A stretch of 64,000 nucleotides of DNA from contig CALMBW010000027.1 in the NCBI GenBank assembly GCA_937863385.1, forward strand, positions 1 to 64,000, written 5' to 3'. Source of the stretch: an uncultured Actinomycetes bacterium. Lineage in GTDB: Bacteria > Actinomycetota > CADDZG01 > WHSQ01. Under the pieces are notes generated by a model that was not told the DNA's origin, did no database searches, and saw nothing but the letters and a program-made list of their open reading frames with translations. Positions 9,384 through 18,839 of this stretch are shown here, piece by piece. A program made the translations under genes and the position numbers. Position 1 is the stretch's first letter. The number at the start of each line of letters is the position of its first letter.

Positions 9384-9872
9384 ATGAGCGATCACGTCCT
9401 GATAAGAAAGCTCGAGCACGTGACAGGCTCGGCGGCAGCTCCTCGATTCGGCTTCGCGATCGAGACCAGAGAGAGCGCTGGGCCGGCTCACAAGCATGGA
9501 GCGTTCCCCGACGATGTCGTGTGGCTGAAGCTTCACGGCGGCCTCGTTGTCGGCAAGGCGAAGATCCGCATCTGCTGGATCGGCGAATACTCGTCGATCG
9601 CGGAGGTGAGGGCACGAACCCGAGGCGCGCCGCTCCACGATCTCGACGGCTTCTGGGCAGGCCGGCCGAAGGCGGGCTACGCGGCCGTAGCCGAGCTCGC
9701 GTACGAGCGCTGGACCGAACCGCACTGGCAAGGCCCCCGGACCTACGGGTACGAATGGGTTGTGTTGGACAACGACTCAAAACGCAGTTCGTGGCTAGAA
9801 GACAAGCCACCACCGCGCGGCGGGGCAGATCTGCTGCGTAGCTTCGTTGAGTTCCGCCAGGGCTTGTCCTGA
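9384..9872 (+). CDS. Small protein of unknown function (possibly ASCH/PUA-like)
   Basis: The 162-residue soluble protein starts MSDHVLIRKLEHVTG and lies 40 bases after the SGNH gene on the same strand. The layout of short beta-type segments (VVWLKLHGG, KAKIRICWIGEY, YGYEWVVLDN) with conserved-looking Trp residues and a terminal DNDSKRSSW is reminiscent of ASCH/PUA RNA-binding folds. No diagnostic motif proves this. It ends 7 bases from the end of the convergent CocE-like gene. Function unknown. Confidence 0.55.
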   Translation: MSDHVLIRKLEHVTGSAAAPRFGFAIETRESAGPAHKHGAFPDDVVWLKLHGGLVVGKAKIRICWIGEYSSIAEVRARTRGAPLHDLDGFWAGRPKAGYAAVAELAYERWTEPHWQGPRTYGYEWVVLDNDSKRSSWLEDKPPPRGGADLLRSFVEFRQGLS

Positions 9873-9879
9873 AGCTTCG

Positions 9880-11766
9880 CTAGAAGGTAGGCCGGACCGC
9901 CTTGCGCCCGCACACGGTGGCAGAGGCGAGCCCACCTCCGTCACGGTCACCGACGGTGGCGGAAGACGAGGCCAGCGTTGGGACCTGGTCCGGTAGCTCG
10001 TCTTCTTCACGAACGTTGAGTAACGGCGCCGATCGATCGGGCATCAGGAAACGCAACACACTGGGGAAGTCGCAGTCGTGTAAGACGGTGATCTGTGATG
10101 CGACACCGGATGGCAACGAATCACCCTTGGCATAGGACACCGAACCGGAGATCGTCAGGCGCAGGGAGCCACCGGCCGGCACCACGAGGTCGGTAGGCAG
10201 GAAACGCACCTTTACCCGGGTCGGTGTCGCGGTGGGGAAAGGTTCACCGCTCGACTGCTCGAAGAACCCACGCTTCATCCGGGCGATGTGCTGAAGTGAC
10301 CGCGCCCCGTAGGTGCCCTGGTCGGCGTATCCACCACTGTGGGAAAGCACTTGACCGTTGGCTCCGATCACCTCTAGCTTCACCCCGATGTGACCGTCGG
10401 GCAGATCGCTCTGGATCCAGGCATCGAGCACAGGTTGTCCGGTCAGATGCAAAGGAGCGTCCAGCTGGGGGGTCTCGAACACCGCCGCCTGACTGGGTAG
10501 GGGGATGCCGATGGCAGGCTGCTCGATGTACGTGGTCCCTCCGCCCTTGGGCGTTGTGACACCAAGCGTGCCGTTCTCGCTCAGTGCCAGTTGCCCGGGA
10601 TTGTTGCTGACCCGCGCGGGAAACTCGTTCGCCGCCCACCACTGGCCGTCGTTGCTCTGGATCTGCACGTCCGGCCACTTCTCCACACCGGTGTCCTTGC
10701 CTTTGAGGTAACGATCGAACCAGGCGGTGACCATCGGGAACCAGTCGGCTCGCTCCCAGGCCTGCTCGACCGAGGCATGGCTGGAGGGGAAGGCGTGGTT
10801 CCAGACCCCGAGAAGGCCCTTGTGGGGTGTCTTCTTAGAAAGCGCATCGAACCAACCGGCAGCGGTGATCGGCTGCACGTTGAAATCGCGCAAGCCGTGC
10901 ACGAATAGCGTTGCGGCCTTGACCTTCGGCGCGCCCGGACGGTACTCGCGTGCGGCCCAGTAATCGGTGTAGTCACCGGTTTGGTCGGCCGACGACGCCA
11001 TCACCTCTCCCTGACAGGTGAGCTTCTCTGGGTAGTGCTGTGGAGCTGGCTTCTGGCCCGGGAAGAGGCTTACAGCCGCAAGATAAGAGGAGTTGCCGAG
11101 CAGGGGCTGGCCTGCCCATGGAACCCCGTCGAAGAAATTCCAGTCGTACTGAGACCCGACCGATGCCGTGGGGATGATCGCCTTGAGGTACTTAACCTTC
11201 TTTGGGTCGCCGTAGCCGGCGGTCGAGATCTGAGTCTCAGCGTCGTATGACGCCCCGTACATCCCCACTCGTCCATTACTCCAAGGAGCTTTTTTGCCGA
11301 GATACTCGACGACACGAGCGCCATCGTCGATCTGGGCGGCAGCGGTCTGCTCCAAACAACCCCCCGACTCACCCGTTCCACGAACGTGATGCTGAGCAAC
11401 TGCATAGCCACGAGCGTTGAAATATTCGACGAAACTTGGATTGCTGCCCGCCGGGTATTCCTCGGTCCCCGCGCTGACGTAGGGGGTCATGATCAAGATG
11501 GTTGGGATCTTCTTGGGAACGATGTTGCCGTCTTTGTCCTCGGGCAGCCAGGTTTCGACGTACAGATCGACCCCATCGGCGGCCTCCACATAGTGCTGCT
11601 GTCTCTCGGGGTCCTCGCTGGGGGGTTTGGACCCATAGAGAGGCTGTGACAGCGGGCGCGGCTCGAAAGCTTTGCCTTCGTCGGGTGCCGATGCGGCGAA
11701 CGCCGAGCCCGGAACGACAACAGCCAACAAAAAGAAACACCAAGCGGTCGAAAGGAGACGTTTCAT
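9880..11766 (-). CDS. Exported S15/CocE-family hydrolase (X-Pro dipeptidyl-peptidase-like)
   Basis: A 628-residue protein with a signal peptide (MKRLLSTAWCFFLLAVVVPGSAFA). The alpha/beta-hydrolase domain has YVSAGTEEYPAG early, the nucleophile Ser in GMYGASYDAETQ, the acid Asp in VHGLRDFNVQP and the His in GVWNHAFPSSHAS. A C-terminal jelly-roll domain of the X-Pro/CocE type follows (PLHLTGQPVLDAWIQSDLPD, then VRFLPTDLVVPAGGSLRLTIS). Family members cleave X-Pro dipeptides, acyl esters or glutaryl groups; substrate cannot be predicted. The next gene upstream on the same strand, 54 bases away, is a paralogue, so the two probably form an operon. Confidence 0.88.
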   Translation of the reverse strand: MKRLLSTAWCFFLLAVVVPGSAFAASAPDEGKAFEPRPLSQPLYGSKPPSEDPERQQHYVEAADGVDLYVETWLPEDKDGNIVPKKIPTILIMTPYVSAGTEEYPAGSNPSFVEYFNARGYAVAQHHVRGTGESGGCLEQTAAAQIDDGARVVEYLGKKAPWSNGRVGMYGASYDAETQISTAGYGDPKKVKYLKAIIPTASVGSQYDWNFFDGVPWAGQPLLGNSSYLAAVSLFPGQKPAPQHYPEKLTCQGEVMASSADQTGDYTDYWAAREYRPGAPKVKAATLFVHGLRDFNVQPITAAGWFDALSKKTPHKGLLGVWNHAFPSSHASVEQAWERADWFPMVTAWFDRYLKGKDTGVEKWPDVQIQSNDGQWWAANEFPARVSNNPGQLALSENGTLGVTTPKGGGTTYIEQPAIGIPLPSQAAVFETPQLDAPLHLTGQPVLDAWIQSDLPDGHIGVKLEVIGANGQVLSHSGGYADQGTYGARSLQHIARMKRGFFEQSSGEPFPTATPTRVKVRFLPTDLVVPAGGSLRLTISGSVSYAKGDSLPSGVASQITVLHDCDFPSVLRFLMPDRSAPLLNVREEDELPDQVPTLASSSATVGDRDGGGLASATVCGRKAVRPTF

Positions 11767-11820
11767 GCCGCAAGGGTTCTCCGACAGAGCTGGCCTCCTC
11801 CCACGTTACGAAAGGACGGT

Positions 11821-14169
11821 CTAGTTCACGATCGGTTGATAGGGCCGGCAGGGTTGGTTGCGCAGGCTAGGGCACGGGGGCAAGGGGGTGGGGGCCCGCA
11901 AGCCCGGGATCACCGGAAGCACCAGCTTGGACGGCCGTACCGGAGAGAACGAGATCGCGACCTTAGATCTTGTCCCGGGCACCGACTTGCTGAATGACCA
12001 CACCGGCTGGGCGCCGTTGGGTGCAGCGATCGTCACTCGTATCCGGGAACCGGCGCGGTAAACGTGCCCCTGGTAGTAGAGCGGGATAGCGATCCGCTCG
12101 AAACTGTCGCCCGGCATCGGCGAAGCGTCTGCTTCAAGAAAAGTCGGGATCGGGTTCAGCAATGTGCTCTCACGCTTGAAGATGTTGTTCGAGTTCGTTG
12201 CCAGCTTGCGCTTGCTCGCTCGCATGTAGCCGTTCTGTACGAACGTCTCGTTCCCGTCCGGCCGAACCTCACTGATCGTCGCCTGCAGATCGACATCGGC
12301 CGTCGAAGATCGCACCCATGCGTACACAGCTCCAGCACCGACGACGGCCGTGTCTGCCTTAAGGGGCTCGGAGACGTATGAGATGGCGGTGCCCTCGGGG
12401 TTCTGCTTCCAATCCCACTCCCACTGTGAGGCGTTGCCCCACAGGCCACCGGTCCCGGTACCGCCGGTGTAGTTGGTAAGGGGAAGTGCGTTGGCGTCAG
12501 AGGTGTAGCGATCGATCCCAGAGGCGGTTGGGGGTGCGCTCGACAGGGTGCCCTTCGGCCCGAAGTACCAGGTCCGGGCAGCGGTGCGCTTGATCGGCCA
12601 GGAATCGAACGAACGCTCGAATGCAGGGTAGGGGTCACCGGGGATCGACTGCCCCGTCGGCGAGGTACCCGCCCCGTTCTCGAACAGCACGCGCACCTCC
12701 GGCAACTTCTCGAAGGCTTCGAGCGCCGCCTCGTAGGTAGGCATCGTCTGGATCGGGTCGGCCGGGAAGGTCACGACGCTGTCCTCTGGAAGTCCGTAGG
12801 CCTCTTGATAGATGACCGGAGCTGCCGCCCGTGTCGCAGCCTGCTTCACGATCGGTGCTTCCTTGGCCACGTACAACTGCAGGAAGTCGTACCAGCGATT
12901 GTAGGTTTCGGGAGCTAGCGAATCGATGTGGGTGCCGTTGGTGAAGGTGAACCACTTCTTGTCCGTCCCTGTGAACCTCGAGGCCAGCTCGGGGCAGTGG
13001 CCGCCGGTCTGCTCGTCCTGCCACTGGCACACCAAGAACGTCGGCACTTCGATCTGGTCCACGAACGTCACCGGGTCGAGGGGGTCTGCAACCTTGGGCA
13101 CGTAGTACGAGTTGGCGTCGATCTTGGCGGCGAGATCGGCGGCTTCGGGGTGCAGCGCCTGATTCTCTTCGCACTTGGTGTCACCGGCCTGGATCCGTTC
13201 CCATGCGTAGGGCTGGCCCCTGTCCGGTCCTGCGGCTTGTGCTTCCTTCTGGCGTTCCTCCGCCCATGCGGCCGCGAATCCGGTGTTGAGGTTCCCACCC
13301 GGATACAGCACCGACGCGGTGGTATCGAGAACCGACAGCGGGGAGATGGCGGCGAGTGACGGGGGTTTGGTCTGCGCGGTGAACAACTGGCTGATACCAC
13401 CGTACGAGATCCCCATCATGCCGACCTTGCCGCCCTTTACCCACGGCTGATTGGCGATCGTCTCAACGATGTCGTAACCGTCAAGGCTCTGCAGTGGTTC
13501 GAAGAAGTCGAAAGCGCCACCCGAGCAGCCCGTTCCGCGCATCTGGATATCCACGACCGCGAAGCCCATGGCGTTGGCGAGCACGGCGATACCGCTCTGC
13601 GGCCCATCGGGCTTTGCGTACGCGTATCCCGAGTACTCGATCAGGGTTGGATACGGCGGGAGGAAAGGAACCCCCCCGGCGTTGGGAAGCGGGCCCGGTG
13701 GCTTGGGAACACCAAGGTTGGCGGGGCTGGTCGGCGGATGTACGGTCAAGGCCAGCTCGGTCCCGTCGCGGGTCGTCAGGTACTGATAGCCACTAGGTGC
13801 GATCGGCTGGTCGTAGACGCTGGGGTCCCACGGAGCCGAGTCATCGTCGTGAACCACGACCGGGGCAGACCGGACACCTTTGGACTTCACGCGGTAACCC
13901 TCACCGGGCGTCACCTCGCGAAAGAGCACGCCGCCGAGTTCGTTCACCGTCTGGGTCTTGATGACGGTGCCTTGAGCATCGAGAAGGAACGCCTGGGCGC
14001 CGGGCGTGAGGTCCGTGACGTAGACCTGCTCGACGCTCCCGACCGCTTCGATGCGTGACGGTGCCGCCGTGGCACTCGAGAAGGTCTGAGAACCGATCAA
14101 CAAGCCCACAGACAGCGCCAGGGCTTCGATCCGCAATCGGCCGCCGCGTGCCCGCGTGTTGCCCACCAT
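11821..14169 (-). CDS. Exported S15/CocE-family hydrolase, second paralogue
   Basis: The ATG at 14169 follows GGGAGG by 7 bases; a TTG at 14184 is less likely. The protein is about 782 residues. A hydrophobic signal sequence (LALSVGLLIGSQTFSSATA) is followed by a beta-rich N-terminal region of about 100 residues. The catalytic domain then has the nucleophile in GMMGISYGGISQ, an acid region LVCQWQDEQTGGHCPE and the His in FTNGTHIDSLAPE. The C-terminal X-Pro jelly roll contains ADVDLQATISEVRPDGNE and VTIAAPNGAQP. It is larger than its neighbour because of the N-terminal domain and inserts. It is probably secreted and acts on peptides or esters outside the cell. Confidence 0.87.
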   Translation of the reverse strand: MVGNTRARGGRLRIEALALSVGLLIGSQTFSSATAAPSRIEAVGSVEQVYVTDLTPGAQAFLLDAQGTVIKTQTVNELGGVLFREVTPGEGYRVKSKGVRSAPVVVHDDDSAPWDPSVYDQPIAPSGYQYLTTRDGTELALTVHPPTSPANLGVPKPPGPLPNAGGVPFLPPYPTLIEYSGYAYAKPDGPQSGIAVLANAMGFAVVDIQMRGTGCSGGAFDFFEPLQSLDGYDIVETIANQPWVKGGKVGMMGISYGGISQLFTAQTKPPSLAAISPLSVLDTTASVLYPGGNLNTGFAAAWAEERQKEAQAAGPDRGQPYAWERIQAGDTKCEENQALHPEAADLAAKIDANSYYVPKVADPLDPVTFVDQIEVPTFLVCQWQDEQTGGHCPELASRFTGTDKKWFTFTNGTHIDSLAPETYNRWYDFLQLYVAKEAPIVKQAATRAAAPVIYQEAYGLPEDSVVTFPADPIQTMPTYEAALEAFEKLPEVRVLFENGAGTSPTGQSIPGDPYPAFERSFDSWPIKRTAARTWYFGPKGTLSSAPPTASGIDRYTSDANALPLTNYTGGTGTGGLWGNASQWEWDWKQNPEGTAISYVSEPLKADTAVVGAGAVYAWVRSSTADVDLQATISEVRPDGNETFVQNGYMRASKRKLATNSNNIFKRESTLLNPIPTFLEADASPMPGDSFERIAIPLYYQGHVYRAGSRIRVTIAAPNGAQPVWSFSKSVPGTRSKVAISFSPVRPSKLVLPVIPGLRAPTPLPPCPSLRNQPCRPYQPIVN

Positions 14170-14463
14170 CTCGCTGCCTCCCAAGGTCGGATGGACTCGA
14201 TCCCCGAGCCATGAACCACTCGCTCGCGGGGCTCGTCCGATTTCAGAGGAAATCTTTCCTAGGAAGCTTTGTTCGACGACGGTAGCCTCGGTTCCTTTAC
14301 CGCCGCGACCGTTTTCCTACCGGCCCTGCATCGACCCCGCTCCGGTTCTAAGACGAAAGCCAGGGCCGGCGACGTGGCGTCTAGCTCTCGTCGCAGGAGT
14401 GATCGCGTATCCCGAAAGCAAGCCGGGAATCCGCCGGGGAAGACAGAGATCGAGGCTGTGGCG

Positions 14464-15588
14464 TCAGGGGGCCGGGACGCCGCCCCGCCATAGCTTCCAG
14501 TTCTTGAGGATGTGGTCGGTCACAGCCACACCGACCCGGTAGGCGTTCTGGACCGAGGGCCTGAACGCCCCGCTGTTCGAAGCCAGCGACTCTTGGGCGC
14601 TCTGGCCGGGATAGGGCTGGTCGAAGTTGCTGGCCGTACGCAGCACCATGATGCGGTCCCAGTCCACGAGACCGGAGTCTGCCAGTCGATCGAGGGCGGC
14701 CAGCGTCGAGCTGTCTTCCATGTTGGTCATGCAGTAGTCACCCAGACCATTGGTCCACATCTGCGTCCACCATCCCGCCCAATCGGCCAGCAACTTGCCG
14801 TGCCAGTAGGTGCTGGACGAGAAGCTGTCACAACGCGTGACGAACGGAGTGCTACGCGCAGGGGTGCCCTCGGGATAGTTGGCACGGTATGCCTGGGCGT
14901 CAACGCTGTCCGCTAGCTCGACGTTCTTGGACAACTCGTAGGCACGCTCGGATAGATCTGTGTTGAGTCCAAACACCTCTGTTCCCGCCACCGCACCGTC
15001 CTCGCACCACGGTTCGTTGCAGCCGAGATGGATATACGGGTAGGTCCACCCCTCGGGCATCTCGCGCGCATCGATCTCATGAGCGAGATCTCCATCGACG
15101 ACCCAATCGGCCCACGCCGCCGCGCCGAGCGTGGCCCGGTCCGGCGAGGTCCCGGCGATGCCCGCCACCAAGAAGTAGGTATCGGTGAGGTCGAAGTACC
15201 TGCTCGCACCAACCGCCATGATCGTTGCGGCCGCGTTCGCGCCTCCCATCCCGGTAACCACGAGGCAATGCTTTAGATCCGGCGCAGTCCCTCCCGATCG
15301 TGCAGCTCGGCAACGCACGGGCGTTGGAAGACCGGGTACCTGGATCTTGATGTCGAGGTTCTCGTTCGCCAACCAGGGCTCGGCTTCGGCTTGGAACATC
15401 GCGATGGTCAGCACCCTCACGGGCCTTTTCGTGAACCGTTCCTCGGCCGCCAGAGCGACGGTTTCTGGACGCGTCCCGGTTTCGAAAGAGCGCGCGCTCT
15501 GCGACTCCTCCGCGTAGGAGATCATCGACATCCCTGTGATGCCGGCCATCGCGCCGATAAGAAATGTCAGGACTGGCAGTTTCCGCAC
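14464..15588 (-). CDS. Exported purine nucleoside permease (NUP) family protein
   Basis: The GTG at 15588 follows AAGGAGA by 6 bases and gives a signal peptide VRKLPVLTFLIGAMAGITGM; a start further upstream lacks a ribosome-binding site. The protein matches the NUP family: PVRVLTIAMFQAEAEPWL, CLVVTGMGGANAAATIMA, YFLVAGIAGTSPDRATLGA, ADWVVDGDLAHEID and a late VVDWDRIMVLRTASNFD. The fold is related to nucleoside phosphorylases, and fungal/bacterial members have been linked to purine-nucleoside uptake or binding. There are no membrane spans beyond the signal, so a periplasmic or secreted role is more likely than a permease proper. Confidence 0.82.
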   Translation of the reverse strand: MRKLPVLTFLIGAMAGITGMSMISYAEESQSARSFETGTRPETVALAAEERFTKRPVRVLTIAMFQAEAEPWLANENLDIKIQVPGLPTPVRCRAARSGGTAPDLKHCLVVTGMGGANAAATIMAVGASRYFDLTDTYFLVAGIAGTSPDRATLGAAAWADWVVDGDLAHEIDAREMPEGWTYPYIHLGCNEPWCEDGAVAGTEVFGLNTDLSERAYELSKNVELADSVDAQAYRANYPEGTPARSTPFVTRCDSFSSSTYWHGKLLADWAGWWTQMWTNGLGDYCMTNMEDSSTLAALDRLADSGLVDWDRIMVLRTASNFDQPYPGQSAQESLASNSGAFRPSVQNAYRVGVAVTDHILKNWKLWRGGVPAP

Positions 15589-15718
15589 TTGGTGTCTCCT
15601 TGTTGGATCGCACGTCACGCCCCTCCCAGGCTGGCACGCGACGCGCAGCGCCAGGAAGGGCCCGACCTAAGTGGTATCGGCCCCCCGCCGGGGCCTCTGT
15701 AATCTGAACTCACAGATG

Positions 15719-15761
15719 GTGGGCGGTACTGGGATCGAACCAGTGACCCCTGCGTTGTAAG
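15719..15761. repeat. attL: displaced 3' half of tRNA-Val
   Basis: These 43 bases are identical to 27303-27345. They contain the anticodon loop, 3' anticodon stem, variable loop, T arm and acceptor 3' strand of tRNA-Val on the minus strand. No 5' half follows (bases after 15761 diverge), so this is not a working tRNA gene. It marks the far end of the integrated element. Confidence 0.9.
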
Positions 15762-15869
15762 AGCCAATGAGGGTGAAGTGAATCCCAACCAGTTAGAGCT
15801 TTTCCGCAGGTCAGACTAGGTTTTCGTTTGCCGCTGTTTCGCGCTCATGACCCACGTTTCGCGATGGAG

Positions 15870-15888
15870 TGTGGACCAGGTGTGGACC
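15870..15888. repeat. Putative integrase arm-type site (left)
   Basis: Two copies of TGTGGACC start at 15870 and 15881, exactly 11 bases apart. The same pair with the same spacing lies near the right end, at 27211 and 27222. The position close to the att repeat, the helical phasing and the presence at both ends suggest arm-type binding sites for the integrase. This is inference from pattern and place only. Confidence 0.5.
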
Positions 15889-15905
15889 GGGGACCTGGTC
15901 GATGG

Positions 15906-17186
15906 TCATGCGCGGGATCGTCTTGAAGCCTCCACCTCAAGACGATGGAGGAAGAAGAACGCGTTCTTGCGAACCTCGCGCTGCGCATCGATCTTCCTTC
16001 CAACAGCGCGGCCGACAGTGTCAGCGACAGGCACCCCTAGCGCTAGGCCGGCTGTCATCAACCCCGGGAGGGAAAGGACCTCCCCGTTGCCCGCGGCGAT
16101 CACACCGCCAGCCTCAACCATCAGACGACGCGGGTCTCCAAGAGAGATTGAAGCGATTTCTTTGAGCAATCCGTGCTCAGCCAAGGTTTCGCGGATTTCC
16201 GATAGTGCCGGCGCAATCTGCTCTCGCCATGCGTTCTCGAGCTCAGTCTCGAACCCCTCGTCAATAGGTCGCATCTCAAACTCCCGACTTAGTCTTGCTA
16301 GGGCCCCACGGAAACGGCTGAGCGGGCCACTCAGTTGGATGCGGAGGTCTAGGATTTCATCCATGCCCAATTGCTCGAATGACGGGAGATATCCCATGTA
16401 CGAGACAGCAGAGGAGACCTCAGCGCCTCGCCGCATGGAGTGGCTAGGAATCTGAGCTCCCTCTCTCTCCATGGCACGGGCCAAATCTGCCGAGGTGTCA
16501 TCCAAAAGTGGGAACGAACGTCGCTCGGTAAGGATTTCAATGAGCCTGTCGGTGAAGTCCGCGATGACATCGCCCAATTCCCCATCGTCCCTCTCACCAG
16601 TCGCTGCGCGAATAGAAGCGGCAACGTAGTCAGTGTTCGAAGTCGTCCCAAGATCAGCCACGGCGACGGGCCCGTTTTCCATGGCGTTTAGCAATTCGTC
16701 GGCTCCGAATTTGGCACGGATCTCCCCGAGCACCTGGGGGATCTGTTTCTCCCAGACTTCGTCCAGCTCACCGAGCTTTTCGTATAGAGCGTCGATCTCA
16801 TTCGCGCTTCCGTAGGCGCGTCCTACCTGACGAACCAAACGCCTATCCACAGAGAGGAAGGCCTTCATTTGCTCAAGCACCTCAGGGGCAACATCCAACT
16901 GACCTGCCAGGGAAGGAACCTTGCTCACGATTTCGAGGACGGCGTCGATCTGCTGGCGGCGATCGGTGAGCGCCCCGAGGCTCATTGCTCCGGTGAGGAG
17001 GGAGGCCACCGGCGAGTGGATTGTTACGCGATCGGCGTAGAGGACGGCCGGTTTGATCAGCGCAGTCGCCGCCCTGAGATCGTTGTCGGCCAGGGCTACC
17101 TTGACGTGGACCATCGGCTGAGAAGCCGGTGCCCTTCCGCTCGTCTGGCGGCCGCTCTTTCGCTTCCTCTTCTTGCGCTTAGCCAT
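15906..17186 (-). CDS. Unknown protein of the island (426 aa, basic N terminus)
   Basis: I do not recognise this gene. The protein starts with a Lys/Arg run (MAKRKKRKRKSGRQTSGR). A mostly helical body follows, with repeated Leu/Ala/Glu segments such as RFRGALARLSREFE. Near the C terminus is a Gly/Ala-rich hydrophobic stretch (about 370-400, SLPGLMTAGLALGVPVADTV) that could contact a membrane. There is no clear ribosome-binding site before ATG 17186, so leaderless translation is possible. It is divergent from the HEPN-like gene at 17283, with 96 bases between the two starts, so the two may be co-regulated. A defence role is plausible only from the setting. Confidence 0.6.
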   Translation of the reverse strand: MAKRKKRKRKSGRQTSGRAPASQPMVHVKVALADNDLRAATALIKPAVLYADRVTIHSPVASLLTGAMSLGALTDRRQQIDAVLEIVSKVPSLAGQLDVAPEVLEQMKAFLSVDRRLVRQVGRAYGSANEIDALYEKLGELDEVWEKQIPQVLGEIRAKFGADELLNAMENGPVAVADLGTTSNTDYVAASIRAATGERDDGELGDVIADFTDRLIEILTERRSFPLLDDTSADLARAMEREGAQIPSHSMRRGAEVSSAVSYMGYLPSFEQLGMDEILDLRIQLSGPLSRFRGALARLSREFEMRPIDEGFETELENAWREQIAPALSEIRETLAEHGLLKEIASISLGDPRRLMVEAGGVIAAGNGEVLSLPGLMTAGLALGVPVADTVGRAVGRKIDAQREVRKNAFFFLHRLEVEASRRSRA

Positions 17187-17282
17187 ATTCGGATTATCGC
17201 GTTCGGCTACGACAGAACTGGGTACCGGGCTCTGAGTCCCGGCTGATTCGGCTGCATTCCTACTCCGCGCGATGCTGGGGTC

Positions 17283-17960
17283 ATGAGCAATTTCGAGCGA
17301 CTGACCCTGGCTAGGTGGATGAAGTGGCTAGACAGGATCGATCTTGAGCTTGTCGTCATGCACATGAACCGCAAGGTTTGGCGGGACACGATCGACATGA
17401 TGCGGTCGAACAATCACATCAAGACGACCGGCGCCTTCTTCGCCGATTTCCTGACCCGGCTGTACGTCGATGGCCAGGCCATGAGAGTCAGGCGCCAAGG
17501 CGAGGTGAACACGGGCGTTGTCTCCCTGGCTCGACTAATTGATTCAATTCAAAGCAATCCCCAATTTCTGACCAAGGAAAGGCACATCGGTCTGTATGCC
17601 GAGGTCTACCCCGACGACGAGGTCATGGCTGAAGTCGCCAAATCAGAGTTTGAGGCGGCGTGGGGAGTGGACGCCCCTCACGTCGATCCCGAACGGCTTG
17701 TTGCAGACCTAGACGAGCTCGGCTCTGTCGTTGGGCCCGTTAAGGACTTTGCTGACAAACACGTGGCTCATCTCGATTACACACCTGTTGACGAGATGCC
17801 CACCTTCAACGAACTGAATGCAGCAATTGACGTGTTTGGAACGTTGTTTTCGAAGTACTACTTGGCTCTCACCGGAAGCTCCAAGGGCGTGTCCGCAACA
17901 ATCATCGACGACTGGATGGCACCCTTCCAGGTTGCGTGGTCGCTGCCTCAGCCGAACTGA
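17283..17960 (+). CDS. HEPN/AbiU2-like helical protein
   Basis: The 225-residue all-helical protein starts MSNFERLTLARWMKWLDRID. The pattern of an N-terminal helical bundle followed by VKDFADKHVAHLDYTP resembles AbiU2-type HEPN proteins, in which a basic/acidic residue and a downstream D-K-x-x-A-H form the active site of an RNase or a tRNA-AMPylating partner system. The usual Arg of the R-x4-6-H motif is replaced by Lys-Asp here, so catalytic activity is uncertain. It lies next to the left end of the island and diverges from the unknown gene at 15906-17186. It may be the toxin-like part of an abortive-infection module. Alternative: a non-catalytic helical protein. Confidence 0.5.
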   Translation: MSNFERLTLARWMKWLDRIDLELVVMHMNRKVWRDTIDMMRSNNHIKTTGAFFADFLTRLYVDGQAMRVRRQGEVNTGVVSLARLIDSIQSNPQFLTKERHIGLYAEVYPDDEVMAEVAKSEFEAAWGVDAPHVDPERLVADLDELGSVVGPVKDFADKHVAHLDYTPVDEMPTFNELNAAIDVFGTLFSKYYLALTGSSKGVSATIIDDWMAPFQVAWSLPQPN

Positions 17961-18053
17961 GTCACTCCCCGCCTTTTGCGCGTCGCTCGATCAAACCGCT
18001 CAAGCGGCGCAAATCGCATCTCAGAGGATTGCTTGCGGCAGCGCGTGATGTCT

Positions 18054-18809
18054 CTACTGGGAGCTCGGGTCGTCATGATCCCGGGTTGCAGTGCTCAGAT
18101 GGCCCGATCCCAAGGCCCATGTTTCCTCGAGCAGTCGTTGTGCGTACGCAAAGGCTGGCTGTTTGACCCATTCCGGAGTTACCAGGCGCCACCAGGCGGC
18201 CGCCGCTACCACATACAACGCAGCTAAGGCCGCCACAATGCCGCGCTCAGGGCGCACTAGCTCACTGTCCACGATGACAAGCGAGCCCAGAGCGAAGGCG
18301 GTTACCAAACAGATCCCGATCGCCCATGAACGTAATCCGAGCACGTTGCGCCGATATCCATAGTGACAGTTCTCCTCGAAGACCAGGGGGAAGTGTTCTC
18401 TGTTTCTCGTCGCTCTGCGGAGCTGGTCAGTGGCAGTCTCGTAGATGTTGTCAGCACGATGCGGATCTTGCGCTTCTTCCTCCGCGGTGGGGAACTCCAT
18501 GCCCGTCAACACAGAGAGTCGCTTATGGAGCTCCTCAACGCGAACCGGATTCGAGTTATCTGCATGGCGCAGCAAGATCGTCGTCGGTGCCCCACCCCAT
18601 GATTTCCAGAGTTCGGGCTCCCGCTTCTTTCCCGAATGGCGTCCGATCTGTGAAATCAGCCCCCAGAAGCCGCTCGCAACAACAAGGCCCGCGAGTGATG
18701 ACCACCACTCAGCTCTGGTTATTCCGAGGATCACGGCGGCCGTTGAGATCGGGAGCGCAGCCAACAACGCCGGGTAGAGGCGGGCACGCCGGTTGTACTC
18801 GTCACCCAT
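18054..18809 (-). CDS. Four-TM membrane protein (SLATT/S-4TM-like), end of MBL operon
   Basis: The 251-residue protein has two N-terminal transmembrane hairpin helices (about 12-31 LYPALLAALPISTAAVILG and 36-56) and a cytosolic middle region of about 100 residues with a predicted coiled, charged segment. Two more helices follow (about 166-186 and 192-212). This 2+2 layout with a soluble insert is that of S-4TM/SLATT proteins, which often act as membrane effectors in nucleotide-signalling defence systems. It starts 30 bases after the MBL gene 18840-19910 on the same strand, so it is the third gene of that operon. The family assignment is by layout, not by a catalytic motif. Confidence 0.6.
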   Translation of the reverse strand: MGDEYNRRARLYPALLAALPISTAAVILGITRAEWWSSLAGLVVASGFWGLISQIGRHSGKKREPELWKSWGGAPTTILLRHADNSNPVRVEELHKRLSVLTGMEFPTAEEEAQDPHRADNIYETATDQLRRATRNREHFPLVFEENCHYGYRRNVLGLRSWAIGICLVTAFALGSLVIVDSELVRPERGIVAALAALYVVAAAAWWRLVTPEWVKQPAFAYAQRLLEETWALGSGHLSTATRDHDDPSSQ

Positions 18810-18839
18810 CGGATGGCTCGTTCAGACGAGACATGGCGC

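Noticed and set aside
15719-15790. A second tRNA gene at the left island end.
   Set aside because: Only the 3' half of tRNA-Val is present. The 5' half and D arm are absent.
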